64,000 nucleotides of DNA from Mediterranea massiliensis (GCF_900128475.1 NZ_LT635839.1:538807-602806), one strand, 5' to 3'; shown: positions 43,827-54,818, counted from the stretch's first letter. Notes: generated from the sequence alone by a model not told the origin. Made by a program: numbers and translations.

Positions 43827-46800
43827 TTAAATTTTTATCCCTTTCGATCGGTTTTTATTCTTTAACTGAAAACCCGGTCGTCCGATGATGACATGGTCGC
43901 CAATGATGTTGCCCGTTGGATTTCGCTCATTCACCGGGCTGCGTATCTGCGGTGCATCATCAGTTTGTTGTGGCGATATGCTCCGTACACCTTCCGAAAC
44001 AGGCTTGACCTCCTGTCCATCCTTTTCTTTTTCGTCGGCTTCCTGCGTAGGCGGCGCAAGTTCCAGCTGTATCTTTCGGTCAAGTGCGGCAAGTTCGGAC
44101 TTAAGCTGTTTCAGTTCGTCCTCCTTTTTCCATACCTTGCCCGCTATCTCCTGCAACTGCGGAACTTCCTTTTCCAGCACCTCGTTCTTTCCCTTGTACT
44201 GGTCGATTATGGACGGAATCCGCTCCAATGCGTTCAGGAAATTACGTGCGGCGGCTACCGAATCAGCCATCGCCAGATGCCCGTTGTTGTAGGTGTACTT
44301 GTAGTTTCCCTCCACCACGAAGCGGTTATCGGTAAACTCCAGCCCCTCTTTGAGTATCCTCTCGCTTACCACCTTTATCGGAAAGCCGTAAAGTTCCCCG
44401 ACAGGCTTGTACAGCCCGCCCGTAGTGGCGTTCTTGGCTATCTCCTGCAAACGCTTTCCGATAACCTTTTCATCGGTAGAATCCACGCCGTCCACCTTGA
44501 CCGCATTCAGGCGGTTGCCCTCCTTGTCCGTCTGCACAACGGAAAGAAAGCGGTTCCAATCTTCCGTCATGGCTTCGATGACAGCCGTGTTGTTACGCAG
44601 TTCCCCCGTCTTGGCTTCCAGCTTGAACTCCGAATCGCGCTTGCCCTTGTTGAACGACTTGCGTTCCCCTTCAAGCGATGCGATACGCTTCTCCAGTTTC
44701 GCCTTGTCCAAAAGGTCGGTATTGCCGGAGAGCAACGCCATGTACTCCGAGAAATTCATGCCCGATTTCTCGTCCATCGCCCCCTCGTCGATGGTACGCG
44801 CGCCCATCGCCCCGCTTTTAAGCTGCGAGATGAACGTCTGCTTGCAGTGCAGCAGGTTGAACTTGTAGCTGTCCAGCGACTTTTCCACCGCGTAGATGAT
44901 GACATCCACATTGTTCCCGGCAAAATGCTTGGCAATCTCGTTGCCTGCCCTGACTCCCCGTCCGTCACGCTGTTGCAGGTCGGACGGTCGCCAAGGCGTA
45001 TCCAAATGATGGATGGCGACACACCTTTTTTGCGCATTCACGCCCGTTCCGAGCATGGAGGTGGAACCGAACAGCACGCGCACCGTTCCGGCGTTCATGG
45101 CGTCTATCACCGCCTTGCGCGCCTTGTCGGTCTTGCACTCCTGAATGAAGCGCACCTCGCTTGCCGGTATGCCGTAGTCCTCCGTCAGCTTCCGCTTTAT
45201 CTCACTGTACACGTTCCACCCGTCGCCCGGCTGGTACGTCCCCAGATCCGAGAACACGAACTGCGTGCCTTTCTGCGCGTCGTATTTATGGTAATACTCC
45301 GCAATCGTCTTGGCACAGTGGGAAGCCTTGTTGTCGGGGTGGTCTTCGTAGTTCGGGTCTATCATGCGCATATCGAGAGCCATCTTCCGTGCGTAATCGG
45401 TGGCGATCAGCATCTTTGCCTTCTCTTCCGTTTCCGACAGGGGCGGTCTACCGAGCAGCGTGGCGTCGCCCGTCTTGGCGAACTGCATCAGTTTTTGAAT
45501 GAAGTCCTCCTGCTCCGGCGTGGGCGGTATATGGTGCAGTATCTCGTTCTTGTGCGGACGATCCACACCCACATCCTCTGCCGTGCGGTAGTCGGTTATC
45601 TCGTTGTAGAAGGCGGCAAGCTCCGGCACTTTGATGAAGTAGCGGAAACGCTCCTTCTGCACCACGTTGTTCGTCACGTTGAACTCGAAATCGGTCGTCT
45701 TCTTGGCGAAGATAGCCGCCCATGCGTCAAAGCACCGGATATCCTGCCGTTCCAGTTCCTTCGGGCGCAGGTACTTGAAGAGCAGGTACAGTTCCGTCAG
45801 CGAGTTGCTGATGGTCGTGCCGGATAGGAACGTCGCCCCCAAGTCCTTACCCGTGCGCTCTTGTATGGTGCGGATGGCAAAAAGCATATTCAGGGCTTTC
45901 TGGCTTCCTTCCGAGTTGCCCAAACCAGCCACACGGTCATGCCGCGTGTTGAAAGTCAAGTTCTTAAATTGATGCGATTCGTCAATAAAAATATGGTCGA
46001 TGCCCATCTGCTTGAAGTCCACCACGTCGTCCGTGCGCGACTTGATGGCGTGTTCCACCTTCTCCAGCTTCGCTTCAAGGTTGTGCTTGCGCTTTTCCAG
46101 ACCTTTCAGCATCGCCCTCGATACGTTCTTGCCCTGCTGCCGCAAGACTTCGAGGTTTTCCTCCACCGTGTCAAGCTCCGCTTGCAGGATGCGCTGCTGC
46201 AACTCCGGCGACTGCGGAATCTTGCCGAACTGGTCGTGCGACATGATGACGCAATCATAGTCGTTGTTCTTGATGTTGTTGAAGAAACGCACGCGGTTGG
46301 CGGTCGAAAAGTCCTTCTCCGAGGCATAGAGAATCCGCGCGTTCGGGTATGCCGCCTGATAGGTGGCGGCAATCTCCGCGACATTGGCTTTCAGCCCGAT
46401 AATCATCGGTTTGTGCGCCAAGTTCAGACGCTTCATCTCATGCGCTGCAATGCACATTATCAGCGTCTTGCCTGTACCGACTTCGTGGTCGCAGATGCCA
46501 CCGCCGTTCTGTTTGAGCATCCAGACGCAATCCATCTGCGACGGATAGACGCTCTTGATACCCCTGCTTGCCAGCCCTTTGAGGTTGAGGTCCGGAAAGG
46601 TCTGGTGTGAGCCGTCATATTTCGGGCGCACGAAACAGTTGAACTTGCGGTTGTACATCGTCGTCAGCCGTTCCTTGAACTGCGGCGACTGCTCTTCCAG
46701 CCATTCCGAGAACCCGTTACGGATTTCGTCAATCTTGGCGTTGGCGAGCTGTATGCCCTCGCTGTCGCGTACCTTGATGTCGTTTCCGTGTTCATCCTTT

Positions 46801-49694
46801 CCTATGGACTTCATCATATCCGGGCAGGTGTTATGCAGGGCGTGTTTCAACAGGTGCATGCCGTCATAGTTCCGGTAATAGCCCTTCACTAAAAACTCGT
46901 CCGTGATTTTCATGGTGCGGTAGCCGCACGCCACCGAAAATTCGTCCATGCTTGCGGAGTAGGCGATTTTCACGTCCGTGTCAAAAAGACGGCTCATGTA
47001 GGCGGCATATACGCCCGTCGGAATCCAGCGTTCCCCGAAATTGAAGTCGAGGTCTTCAAAAGCGATGCGCGGCGGCTCGGCTTCTTTCAGAGCCTCCAAC
47101 GCCTGCTTCACTTCCGGCATACGCCCGTTTTCGGGGTTGTCGCCCATCCATGCCTCGATGCGTTCCGCCTTCTCTATCACGTTCCCGGCGATGAACCTGT
47201 CCTTTATCTCGTAACCGGTTACGAGCGGGTTGTAGAAGATGCGTCCTTTGAGGGCGTCAAGCAATCCCTCCTCCGTACTGTCGGTTATCTCCCGCATATA
47301 GTCGAGATTGACCGTGCCGAACTTGTTGAGCGATGCGGAGAGTGCCTCTTCGGGAGAGCTTACGTTGGCATGGCTCTCTACCGAGAAGGAAACGGGACGC
47401 TCGAAAATGTCCGCCTTGACGAACCTGCCGTCCTCCGCACGTTCCAGCGAAAGGATGTCGCGTCCTCCTGCATCCATCACCACCAGTTTCACGTTCTGCT
47501 TGGCGTTGAGGTTGCCGTAGCGCATGACAAACTCGTCATAGCAGGTGTTCAGATGCTCACGCCACTGCGGGTTTTCCTCGCGCCTGTTCGATTCATAACG
47601 GTACAGACGCTCGTATGCGTCACGGAGCGACACATACAGCAACGCCTTCTCTTTCTGATAGCCTGTCAGTCCAAGCGGCTGGAATGTCGCGCCGTAAGGC
47701 GTGATGTCTTTCAGATAACCGATGTTACGACGCCCACTGTCAGCCACTAACGAGCCTTCACGCAAGTGCATTTCCGGCGTGCGGTGGTAGGGACGCGGCG
47801 TAAGGTCGGGTACTTCCTCCTTCGGCTTTTCCGTTTCAAATTCAGGGAATAGTGAAGTGGTTGCTTTCTCACTTTGGCTATTGTCCGTAACAGGAACGGG
47901 AGTTGCTTCCAGCTGTGCTTTGGGTTGTTTTGCTGCTTCCTTTTGCTCCGCTTGGTTACCCGACGAAGGCACAAAGGCTGGATTCAGCGTGTCCTTGACA
48001 CCCGACTTTTTCAGTTGTTCCTGTCTGTGCCGTTCCGCTTCAAGCCGTAGAGCCTTGCGCCGTTCCGGTGTCAGGCTCATCATCGTTTCGTAAAAACCGT
48101 TGATGGGCGGATTGGTTTCCCAATCCAGTGTTGCATAGATGTCGTCAGGGTCGCTTTGTTTCCCGGCATTTTCCGGTTTTGCCTCCTTGCTTTCGGGTGC
48201 AGGCTTGACGGATTCAACAGGAGATGCAGCCATAACCGGCGGCTTCGGTTTGGATGGTACACGCTTTGCCTTGTTTTCCTTTTTGGTTGCCTTTTTCTTT
48301 TTGGCAGGTTCTTCTATGGGCATACCCCAAAGGTCAAGCAGAGTGAGCTGAACGGCATTTGAATGATTCGTCTGGCGTGGCTCAATCTCCGGCTTCTCGT
48401 CTATGGATTGAGATTTCGGTTTCTCCGCTTCTGTGATAAAAACATTAGCGGTAGAAGTTGCCGCTTCCACTTTTGGAGACGGCTGTACTTCCACATTCAT
48501 ACTTTTATCCGTACTTTCCGTTTGCGTCGGATGCAGGCTATGTCTTTCGTAGAGTTCCCTGTTGAGTTGGTGCAGTTCTATTTTCAGATGTTCCCGTAAA
48601 TCTTCCGCCAGTTGTACGGTATCGCCTCTGTGCATGAGCTTATAGGCAGGCTTTCCGTAAGGGTCGGTACTTTTGATCAAATCCGTGTGGGAAAGCGAAC
48701 CGATGCTCCATACATACCCATTTACGGAAGTGCCGATAGGGGTCTGTTCTGTTTGCACAAAAAGTTTCTCATTATAATACCGTTCCCCGTTCTTTCCGCT
48801 GTTCTTTTGCAGGATAATCAAATCACTGCCCACCTCCGTACCCGCATTTTCTGTAAAAAGGTTGTTCGGCAGACGGGCAACGCCCACCAGATTGGCGTGG
48901 TTCATCATATACTCGCGTATGGGCGCATTGGTCGGGGCATCCAACACCCCCTGCGAGGTAATGAACGCCACGATTCCGCCTTCACGCACCGCATCAAGGC
49001 TTTTCAGAAAGAAATAGTTGTGTATCGTCTTGGATGCCGACCGTCTTGCCACGTCATGGCTGTTGGTAAATTCCGGGTCGAACACAGCCACATCGCCAAA
49101 CGGGATATTGGAGATAGCCAGATCAAAATGGTTCATGAACGGCTTTTCAATTTTCTCGTACCCCTGTATCCTTACTTTCTGGTCGGAATGCAGGTGTCTC
49201 AATATCTTGCCCGTCATCAGGTCTTTCTCAAAAGCCATGATGTCCGCGTCCGGCTTGTTCTCTAATACGGCATCCACAAATGCGCCAACGCCTGCCGACG
49301 GTTCCAGTACCCGGTCGGGACGTATGCCGTGTTCATGTAGCACATCCGCAATAGTGCCTGTTATCTCCGGCGGAGTATAGAAAGCGGTCAGGACGGATTG
49401 CTTCATGGCATCCATGTACCGTTTATACTCCGTATCGTCTTTTGTATTCTCCCGTAGTAACTTGTGTAGTTCCACGGTAGGGGCAAACAGTTCGAGGTCG
49501 GATTTCGCCCAGTGGACGGCATCCGTCAGTTCCCTTTCAGGGTTCAGAATACATTTCAGACCGCCGAAACCGCAATAACGCTCCAACAAGAGCCTTTCGC
49601 GTGCGGTGGGGGTGCGTTGTTCCCTGTCAAGGACGAATGCCGTCCGTATCGCCTCGATGTTGTCCCGCAACCTTTGTTTGCGGTTAAACGCCAT
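43827..49694 (-). CDS. Giant N6-methylase plus SNF2/DEAD helicase protein
   Basis: 1955 aa. N-terminal adenine methylase domain: [14 protein letters not shown] (motif I, about 134) and [10 protein letters not shown] (motif IV, NPPY-like). A low-complexity Pro/Lys linker (about 395-650) follows. The helicase has [11 protein letters not shown] (Walker A, about 1095), [10 protein letters not shown] (DEAH-like) and [21 protein letters not shown] (motif VI). A long helical C terminus. Proteins of this type are backbone genes of CTnDOT-like ICEs and plasmids; proposed to protect or process transferred DNA, but not characterised. Overlaps the DUF1896 gene by 11 bases. Confidence 0.88.
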   Translation of the reverse strand: MAFNRKQRLRDNIEAIRTAFVLDREQRTPTARERLLLERYCGFGGLKCILNPERELTDAVHWAKSDLELFAPTVELHKLLRENTKDDTEYKRYMDAMKQSVLTAFYTPPEITGTIADVLHEHGIRPDRVLEPSAGVGAFVDAVLENKPDADIMAFEKDLMTGKILRHLHSDQKVRIQGYEKIEKPFMNHFDLAISNIPFGDVAVFDPEFTNSHDVARRSASKTIHNYFFLKSLDAVREGGIVAFITSQGVLDAPTNAPIREYMMNHANLVGVARLPNNLFTENAGTEVGSDLIILQKNSGKNGERYYNEKLFVQTEQTPIGTSVNGYVWSIGSLSHTDLIKSTDPYGKPAYKLMHRGDTVQLAEDLREHLKIELHQLNRELYERHSLHPTQTESTDKSMNVEVQPSPKVEAATSTANVFITEAEKPKSQSIDEKPEIEPRQTNHSNAVQLTLLDLWGMPIEEPAKKKKATKKENKAKRVPSKPKPPVMAASPVESVKPAPESKEAKPENAGKQSDPDDIYATLDWETNPPINGFYETMMSLTPERRKALRLEAERHRQEQLKKSGVKDTLNPAFVPSSGNQAEQKEAAKQPKAQLEATPVPVTDNSQSEKATTSLFPEFETEKPKEEVPDLTPRPYHRTPEMHLREGSLVADSGRRNIGYLKDITPYGATFQPLGLTGYQKEKALLYVSLRDAYERLYRYESNRREENPQWREHLNTCYDEFVMRYGNLNAKQNVKLVVMDAGGRDILSLERAEDGRFVKADIFERPVSFSVESHANVSSPEEALSASLNKFGTVNLDYMREITDSTEEGLLDALKGRIFYNPLVTGYEIKDRFIAGNVIEKAERIEAWMGDNPENGRMPEVKQALEALKEAEPPRIAFEDLDFNFGERWIPTGVYAAYMSRLFDTDVKIAYSASMDEFSVACGYRTMKITDEFLVKGYYRNYDGMHLLKHALHNTCPDMMKSIGKDEHGNDIKVRDSEGIQLANAKIDEIRNGFSEWLEEQSPQFKERLTTMYNRKFNCFVRPKYDGSHQTFPDLNLKGLASRGIKSVYPSQMDCVWMLKQNGGGICDHEVGTGKTLIMCIAAHEMKRLNLAHKPMIIGLKANVAEIAATYQAAYPNARILYASEKDFSTANRVRFFNNIKNNDYDCVIMSHDQFGKIPQSPELQQRILQAELDTVEENLEVLRQQGKNVSRAMLKGLEKRKHNLEAKLEKVEHAIKSRTDDVVDFKQMGIDHIFIDESHQFKNLTFNTRHDRVAGLGNSEGSQKALNMLFAIRTIQERTGKDLGATFLSGTTISNSLTELYLLFKYLRPKELERQDIRCFDAWAAIFAKKTTDFEFNVTNNVVQKERFRYFIKVPELAAFYNEITDYRTAEDVGVDRPHKNEILHHIPPTPEQEDFIQKLMQFAKTGDATLLGRPPLSETEEKAKMLIATDYARKMALDMRMIDPNYEDHPDNKASHCAKTIAEYYHKYDAQKGTQFVFSDLGTYQPGDGWNVYSEIKRKLTEDYGIPASEVRFIQECKTDKARKAVIDAMNAGTVRVLFGSTSMLGTGVNAQKRCVAIHHLDTPWRPSDLQQRDGRGVRAGNEIAKHFAGNNVDVIIYAVEKSLDSYKFNLLHCKQTFISQLKSGAMGARTIDEGAMDEKSGMNFSEYMALLSGNTDLLDKAKLEKRIASLEGERKSFNKGKRDSEFKLEAKTGELRNNTAVIEAMTEDWNRFLSVVQTDKEGNRLNAVKVDGVDSTDEKVIGKRLQEIAKNATTGGLYKPVGELYGFPIKVVSERILKEGLEFTDNRFVVEGNYKYTYNNGHLAMADSVAAARNFLNALERIPSIIDQYKGKNEVLEKEVPQLQEIAGKVWKKEDELKQLKSELAALDRKIQLELAPPTQEADEKEKDGQEVKPVSEGVRSISPQQTDDAPQIRSPVNERNPTGNIIGDHVIIGRPGFQLKNKNRSKGIKI

Positions 49695-50136
49695 ATTCCT
49701 CTATATAAAGGACGACAGCCCCCGTCAGCTCCGTGTAGAGCAGGTCGTAATCGGGCGACAGGGCGAAATTGTCGTCCGAGAGGTCATAAATGGAGAATAC
49801 GTTTCCGACAAGTGGCAGCAGTTTTCGGGTAAAAGATTCACGCTTCGCTTCCGGCACGTCATCGGAAAACTCGTTCTCTACGACTTCGCGCAGGATGGCG
49901 TACTTGGAGTAGTGAAGCCCCTCCAGCAGTGTGCGCATCGCCAGTTCCTGCGCACCATCGGCGGGATAGCCTTCAAGCCTTGCCCGTTCATACGTTCCGG
50001 CGGCACGGTCGACGCGTTCACGGATGAAGGCTTCGTCGGTCGCTTGTTCAAATTTGTTCGTTCTGAGATAGTCCAGCAGGTACAGACCGTAGTAGGAAAA
50101 GTCGGTCTGCCCCTCGTTTTTCTTCTTGTTGTTCAT
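49684..50136 (-). CDS. DUF1896 protein
   Basis: 150 aa, helical, acidic ([17 protein letters not shown], then [27 protein letters not shown]). Widespread on Bacteroides conjugative elements next to the methylase-helicase gene. The ATG directly follows the repeated leader (50132-50154). Function unknown. Confidence 0.75.
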   Translation of the reverse strand: MNNKKKNEGQTDFSYYGLYLLDYLRTNKFEQATDEAFIRERVDRAAGTYERARLEGYPADGAQELAMRTLLEGLHYSKYAILREVVENEFSDDVPEAKRESFTRKLLPLVGNVFSIYDLSDDNFALSPDYDLLYTELTGAVVLYIEEYGV

Positions 50137-50154
50137 TACTTTGGAATTTAGTGG
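50132..50154 (-). promoter_or_regulatory. Repeated leader before the DUF1896 gene
   Basis: The coding strand reads CCACTAAATTCCAAAGTA, then ATGAA. It can also pair with the RteR candidate transcribed just upstream on the same strand, since the two lie about 70 bases apart as an inverted repeat. Confidence 0.6.
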
Positions 50155-50196
50155 ATTGGTAAATCATGACCGGGATAATTGTCTGAAAGGAGAAGA

Positions 50197-50286
50197 AAAA
50201 GGCACCCGGTATCCCTCCGAGTGCCACCACTAAATCCAAAGTATGAGTGTAATCCGGTATCGAAGAACAATTCATTACTCTGAACC
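50197..50286 (-). ncRNA. rteR: Candidate RteR small RNA
   Basis: About 90 nt directly downstream of exc on the same strand, where CTnDOT encodes RteR, a small RNA known to lower transfer. A -7 box TAATTTTG (complement of 50292-50299) precedes it, and a terminator hairpin ends it (GGCAC..CCGG/GTGCC, 50201-50225, then TTTTT). The middle, CACTCATACTTTGGATTT to AGTGG (50224-50250), is the complement of the leader found at seven other sites in this ICE. Ends are predicted, not measured. Confidence 0.65.
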
Positions 50287-50302
50287 AGTGGCAAAATTAA
50301 TA

Positions 50303-52393
50303 CTATTTCTTCCGTCCTGAAAATTTCTTGGCCGTTTTCCTTTCGGGGAACACGAAAGTCGTGTTGTAGTCCCCGTCAAAGGCAACCACGGCATCAAAGC
50401 TCTTGCCCTGCTTGCTCTTGAAGCCTTTGAGCAGTTTCGTGTGTCCGTCCGTGAGCAGGTCTTTGATTTCGTCGTCGGAGAGAGTACGATTCGCCTTCAG
50501 GCGGAACACGGGCAGCCCGCACTCCGCGTTGTCGCAGCGTACCACCTTGCCGTAGAACTGCATTGTGCCCGTTCCGCACTTGGGACACTTGCAGCCGGAA
50601 TCCCTGCGGGCGAACAGTTTGTCGCACGAGAGCAGTTCGGATGTAATCTCCCGCGTGTACGCCTCTATCTCCTTGCGGAAGGTATCGGCAGGCAGTTCCC
50701 CGCGCTCGATGCGTGCCAGATCCTTCTCCCATTCGCCCGTCATGGCGACGTCGGCGATGCGCATCGTCTTCACGACCGAGTAGAGGGCAAGCCCTTTTTC
50801 GGTGGGTACAAGCGACTTCTTGCAACGTTCCATGTAACCGCGTTTGAAAAGCGTTTCGATGATGGCTGCACGGGTGGCAGGCGTGCCGATGCCACAATCC
50901 TTCAATGCCTGTCGCAGCACGTCGTCTTCTATTTCCTTGCCTGCCGTTTCCATTGCGGACAGCAGGGTGGCTTCGGTATGCAGCGGCTTGGGCTTGGTCT
51001 TTCCCTCCGTGATGGAGGTGGCTTTCAGTGCCAGCGTATCGCCCTCCTGCCAGCAGGGGATGGAAGTCTCCTCCTTGTCGTCCTCGAAATAGACGGCACG
51101 CCATCCGGCTTGTCTGATGACGCTGCCTTTCACCGTGAACTCCACTCCGGCACAATCCGCCGTGACGGTGGCGGTGTCCTTGACGCACTTTTCGGAGAAT
51201 GCCTCCATCATGCGCCCGGCTATCATGTGGTAGATAATGCCGTCCTCTTTGGAGAGGAACAGCGGCTTCTCGCCCGTGACGAGCAGGGCGTGGTGGTCTG
51301 TGACCTTGCCGCCGTCCACGCTGCGGCGGGTGGGCGTGACGGGGACACCTACTTCGCCCGCCCATTCGGGAAGTCCGGTAACGAAGGATAGCAGCTTGGG
51401 GATTTCCGCGAACACGTCTTCGGGGATATAGCGGCTTCCGGTTCTCGGATAGGTGATGAGCTTCTTCTCGTAGAGTTTCTGCGCGATTTCAAGCGTCTGC
51501 TCTGCCGTGAAGCCGTGCTTGGCGTTGGCTTCCTTCTGGAGCGTGGTCAGGTCATACAGGAGCGGAGTTTCCTCTATCTTCTCTTTACGTTCGGCTTTTG
51601 TGACAGTGGCAAAGCCGGCTTCCTTTACCTTATTATATAGTGCTGTGGCAGGTTCTTTCTCTTTCCATTTCTTGGAAGATGAGAGTTTCACCTCTTCGCC
51701 GTCGCCTGTGTCTGCGGCGATATGAAGCTGCCAGTAGGTTTCGGGAGTGAAACGGCGGTTCTCCCAATAGCGTGCGCACACCATCGCCAGCGTGGGCGTC
51801 TGCACCCGTCCGACGGAGTACGTGCCGTGTCCGGCGGCGATGGAGAGTGCCTGCGTGCCGTTAATGCCCACAAGCCAGTCGGATTCGCTCCGTGCTTTGG
51901 CGGCAAGATAGAGGTTGTCATACTTGCTCCCTTCTTCGAGGTTGCGCAGTCCTTCGCGGATAGCCTTGTCGGTAAGAGAGCTTATCCAAAGGCGCACGAA
52001 AGGCGTGGTACATCCGGTGTAATGGTAGAGGTATCGGAAGATAAGCTCACCTTCGCGTCCTGCATCGGTCGCCACGATGATCTGTTCGCTATCCTTGAAA
52101 AGACGGCTGATGATTTTTATCTGCGACACCACGCCGCTGTCGGGCTTGTAGCCCTTATCAGTCTTTTCCTGACGGGGAATGAGCGTGAAGGTTCCGGGGA
52201 TGACGGGCAGGTTGTCGCGGACGAAGCCGCGTATGCCGTAGCCGTCGGGCATGGCAAGCTGGACAAGGTGTCCGAATGCCCATGTCACGGCATAGCCGCC
52301 TCCCTCGAAATATCCTTCCTCTCTCTTTGTCGCGCCCACGATGCGGGCGATCTCACGTGCCACGGATGGCTTTTCTGCAATGATTGTCTTCAT
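50303..52393 (-). CDS. exc: Excision protein Exc, type IA topoisomerase (Topo III-like)
   Basis: 696 aa from ATG at 52393 (MKTIIAEKPSVAREIARI). Toprim domain with AEKPS and ATDAGREGELIFRYLY; active-site tyrosine in LITYPRTGSRYIP (about residue 318). C-terminal zinc finger with CKCPKCG and CDNAEC. In CTnDOT Exc has topoisomerase activity and takes part in excision and tra control. Last gene of the excision operon. The repeated leader lies in the 55-base gap before it. Confidence 0.93.
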   Translation of the reverse strand: MKTIIAEKPSVAREIARIVGATKREEGYFEGGGYAVTWAFGHLVQLAMPDGYGIRGFVRDNLPVIPGTFTLIPRQEKTDKGYKPDSGVVSQIKIISRLFKDSEQIIVATDAGREGELIFRYLYHYTGCTTPFVRLWISSLTDKAIREGLRNLEEGSKYDNLYLAAKARSESDWLVGINGTQALSIAAGHGTYSVGRVQTPTLAMVCARYWENRRFTPETYWQLHIAADTGDGEEVKLSSSKKWKEKEPATALYNKVKEAGFATVTKAERKEKIEETPLLYDLTTLQKEANAKHGFTAEQTLEIAQKLYEKKLITYPRTGSRYIPEDVFAEIPKLLSFVTGLPEWAGEVGVPVTPTRRSVDGGKVTDHHALLVTGEKPLFLSKEDGIIYHMIAGRMMEAFSEKCVKDTATVTADCAGVEFTVKGSVIRQAGWRAVYFEDDKEETSIPCWQEGDTLALKATSITEGKTKPKPLHTEATLLSAMETAGKEIEDDVLRQALKDCGIGTPATRAAIIETLFKRGYMERCKKSLVPTEKGLALYSVVKTMRIADVAMTGEWEKDLARIERGELPADTFRKEIEAYTREITSELLSCDKLFARRDSGCKCPKCGTGTMQFYGKVVRCDNAECGLPVFRLKANRTLSDDEIKDLLTDGHTKLLKGFKSKQGKSFDAVVAFDGDYNTTFVFPERKTAKKFSGRKK

Positions 52394-52415
52394 ACTGATT
52401 ACTTTTTTATGAATT

Positions 52416-52437
52416 GTTACTTTGGATTTAGTGGTGG
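52416..52437 (-). promoter_or_regulatory. Repeated leader before exc
   Basis: CCACCACTAAATCCAAAGTA on the coding strand is an exact 20-base complement of the candidate RteR RNA, ending 23 bases before the exc ATG. The longest perfect pairing of the set. Confidence 0.65.
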
Positions 52438-52447
52438 ACACGGGATG

Positions 52448-54016
52448 TTACATCTTCATGCCCTTGTTGTTTTTCTTCTGAGGCTTCTCCTGCTGCTTTT
52501 GCTGTTTGTCGTCTTTCGGAGCGGTCTGCCCTTTCTGCAACGGCTCTTTCAGGTTCTTGGTCGCCTCGTTGGTCTTTCCTTCGCTGTTCACCGCCACTTG
52601 TGTGCGGCTCTCGTTGGACGGGGCGACCTTCTGCGCGTTGTCGGGGTTGGTGTCGTAGCGGTACGGACGTCCCTTCTCCGGGTTGAACTTGATGTACATC
52701 GTGGCGTGGAAGCCTTGCTTGTCGGTTACGTTCTCCAGTTTGATGGCTTTGCCTGCCGCGTAATCGGCTTTCTGCTGGTCGGTGAAGTTCACACCGCTCC
52801 ATTTGCTGACGGGGCGGATGCTGCCGTCGGCGTTCGTCCACGTGTTGCGGCGTTGCTCTTTCTGTGGGGCTGCGGAATTTTCCATGCCCTGAGCCTGTCC
52901 CTGCGTGGGATTGTTCTTGGCTTCCTGCGTCTGGGCGGTACGGGGCGACCTGCCGGTTCCCGGTACGAACTCCACGCCTCGCTGCTCTACATTCACTTGC
53001 AGGGTGGTGACGAACTTCCTGCCGTCGTTGCGTTCGATGAGTTTGTCGCGCACGGGCAGCCCGGCACGCAACATATCCTGTTCCTGTTTGGTGATTTCCG
53101 TCTTTCCGATGCGCTCCGGTATGCGTACCTTGCTTGCAGGAATATCCGTGATCTCATTCGTCTTGCGGTCTATGCTGATGAACGAGGGGATGATTTCACC
53201 CGTTTCCCTGTCCACGATGTCCACGACCCTGCCGAGGTTGCCCGTTTCGCGCAGGTTCTTACGGTCTTCGTCGGAGAACTTGTGTTCCTTGTACTCGTCG
53301 AGTTTCTGCTCCTTGCGGATGAAGTGCGGCACGAGGCTGACATTGCCTTCACCGTCTTTCTTGAAGGAAAGGCGGGCGTCCAGCTCAAAAGCCTCGCCGC
53401 CGAACTTGGGCGACACCTTTACCAAGTCGGATTTACCGTAGTTGAGCATCTTGGTCAGGTCGCCGGACTTTTCAAGGTCGTCACGTTTCACGCCCCATTT
53501 CTCTTCCAGCTCCTGCCAGTTGATTTTGCTCTCGTCGATGGGCTGGTAGCCCCGTCTGCCCTGCGCCTGCTGTGGGCTTTCCTGATTCTGTTCCTGTTTC
53601 TTTTCCATTTCTTCCTGTTTTTGTTTCGTTTGTTCCGTCTTTTCGGTAGTCTGCTCTTCCTTTACCTGCTTCTCGTAACCGGAGGTGTCCACTTTGTGGG
53701 GCGCGAGCAGTTCCTTGTTGGCTTCGGGGTCTTTCAGCAGGTCTTTCATCACCTCCATCAGTTTGTCGGCTTGGTCTGCCGCGACACGGTAGAAACCGAA
53801 GCGGCTGGGTTCCTTGCACTGCCGGAAGAAGTTTTTGAAGAAGTTGTCCAGCACATCGCCGTGGCGGTCGAATTGCAGGAAACTCTGCGCGTTCTCCGCT
53901 TTCGCGGGGGTGCGCTTGGGGGAGCCGTCGGCATTCAGCCCGGCTACCACGCTGATCTCGCCCGTCTTCTCGTCACGGACTATCAGCACGTCCTTTTCAG
54001 TTGTTTTCTTTGCCAT
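52448..54016 (-). CDS. Excision operon ORF3 (DUF3945/DUF4099-type)
   Basis: 522 aa, very charged, with a Lys/Gln-rich C terminus (KQQKQQEKPQKKNNKGMKM). A repeated DUF3945-type segment occurs (KIRIPERIGKTEITKQEQDMLRAG class; ADYAAGKAIKLENVTDKQG). The middle has DUF4099-like features (INWQELEEKWGVKRDDLEKSG). The gene lies between xis2d and exc; in CTnDOT it is reported as not needed for excision. Role unknown. Confidence 0.82.
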   Translation of the reverse strand: MAKKTTEKDVLIVRDEKTGEISVVAGLNADGSPKRTPAKAENAQSFLQFDRHGDVLDNFFKNFFRQCKEPSRFGFYRVAADQADKLMEVMKDLLKDPEANKELLAPHKVDTSGYEKQVKEEQTTEKTEQTKQKQEEMEKKQEQNQESPQQAQGRRGYQPIDESKINWQELEEKWGVKRDDLEKSGDLTKMLNYGKSDLVKVSPKFGGEAFELDARLSFKKDGEGNVSLVPHFIRKEQKLDEYKEHKFSDEDRKNLRETGNLGRVVDIVDRETGEIIPSFISIDRKTNEITDIPASKVRIPERIGKTEITKQEQDMLRAGLPVRDKLIERNDGRKFVTTLQVNVEQRGVEFVPGTGRSPRTAQTQEAKNNPTQGQAQGMENSAAPQKEQRRNTWTNADGSIRPVSKWSGVNFTDQQKADYAAGKAIKLENVTDKQGFHATMYIKFNPEKGRPYRYDTNPDNAQKVAPSNESRTQVAVNSEGKTNEATKNLKEPLQKGQTAPKDDKQQKQQEKPQKKNNKGMKM

Positions 54017-54036
54017 TTGAAAAATGTTTTAATGGG

Positions 54037-54387
54037 TTATTTTTGAAAGAAATTATGGATACGAGCCTTGTAGAAGGCTATATCTTCTTTTTTGAAGTCC
54101 TTTACGTGTCCGGAAAGGAACGTCAGCACGTCCTCTTCGCTGTAATAGGTCTTTTTGCCGAGCGTCTTGTACGGCAACGCGCCGATGCTGCGGTAGCGTT
54201 GCAGGGTACGCTTGCTGATCTGGAGCAGCATACAGAGGTCTTGGTTGTCGAACATCCTGATACGCTCCATCGGGTTCGGGGCTTTGCCGGACGGCTGTAA
54301 GGAGAGCAGCAGTTCGTCTTGACGGTCGAGCCGTTCCATCAGCTTCTGCATCCAGCTCTCGAAATTGTTTCGGGTAAGCAGTTCCAT
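54037..54387 (-). CDS. xis2d: Excisionase-type HTH protein (Xis2d position)
   Basis: 116 aa, basic. MerR/excisionase-like HTH: DNQDLCMLLQISKRTLQRYRS, then LPYKTLGKKTYYSEEDVLTFL. The size, place before orf3 and partner gene match Xis2d of CTnDOT, a directionality factor for excision that also activates tra. The c/d assignment rests on order. Confidence 0.75.
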   Translation of the reverse strand: MELLTRNNFESWMQKLMERLDRQDELLLSLQPSGKAPNPMERIRMFDNQDLCMLLQISKRTLQRYRSIGALPYKTLGKKTYYSEEDVLTFLSGHVKDFKKEDIAFYKARIHNFFQK

Positions 54388-54390
54388 ACG

Positions 54391-54750
54391 TCACGTCCTC
54401 CTTCCTTTGGGTTTGTTGCCGCCCGTGCGCAGCGTATGGTTGCGTTTCAGTTCCGTAGGTGTTGCCGCATCCTCAACTATGGTGCAGTCCGCAAGCAGGC
54501 GGTCGATTTCTGACTGGCGGTAACGGCACTTGCCGCGTAGCACCACATAGCCGATGCGATGCTCGCTGCGCATACGCTGGAGGGTGCGGGTACTCACATT
54601 CAGCAGGTGCGCCGCCTCACGGGTGGTGAGCAACCTGTCTGCGGATTTTTCCTTTCTTTCGCCGGAAACGGCACGCACGTGTGCCGCTATCTCGGCTATC
54701 TGTTCCGTCAACGTAGTGAAGGCGGAACTTTCCATCGTTATTACTTTCAT
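54391..54750 (-). CDS. xis2c: Excisionase-type HTH protein (Xis2c position)
   Basis: 119 aa from ATG at 54750 (MKVITMESSAF). HTH with TTREAAHLLNVSTRTLQRMRS and YVVLRGKCRYRQSEIDRLL. First gene of the excision operon, three bases before xis2d. The candidate RteC operator lies 70-85 bases upstream. Confidence 0.75.
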   Translation of the reverse strand: MKVITMESSAFTTLTEQIAEIAAHVRAVSGERKEKSADRLLTTREAAHLLNVSTRTLQRMRSEHRIGYVVLRGKCRYRQSEIDRLLADCTIVEDAATPTELKRNHTLRTGGNKPKGRRT

Positions 54751-54818
54751 ATTCAGTCCTTTCTTTTGGTTCCTGCGGCAAAATTCGGCAATAAACAAAA
54801 GGGGCTTTAACAGCTCAC

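Noticed and set aside
43893..45827. 644-codon plus-strand frame
   Set aside because: Antisense to the helicase half of the 1955-aa gene, with no recognisable domain.
50243..50320. A 25-codon plus-strand frame starting after a perfect leader copy
   Set aside because: It runs into the exc 3' end and has no similarity or downstream gene. The leader copy there is better read as the antisense part of the minus-strand RNA.
51722..54046. 774-codon open frame on the plus strand
   Set aside because: Lies opposite exc and orf3, which have clear domains; its sequence is hydrophobic and low in motifs, a typical antisense shadow.
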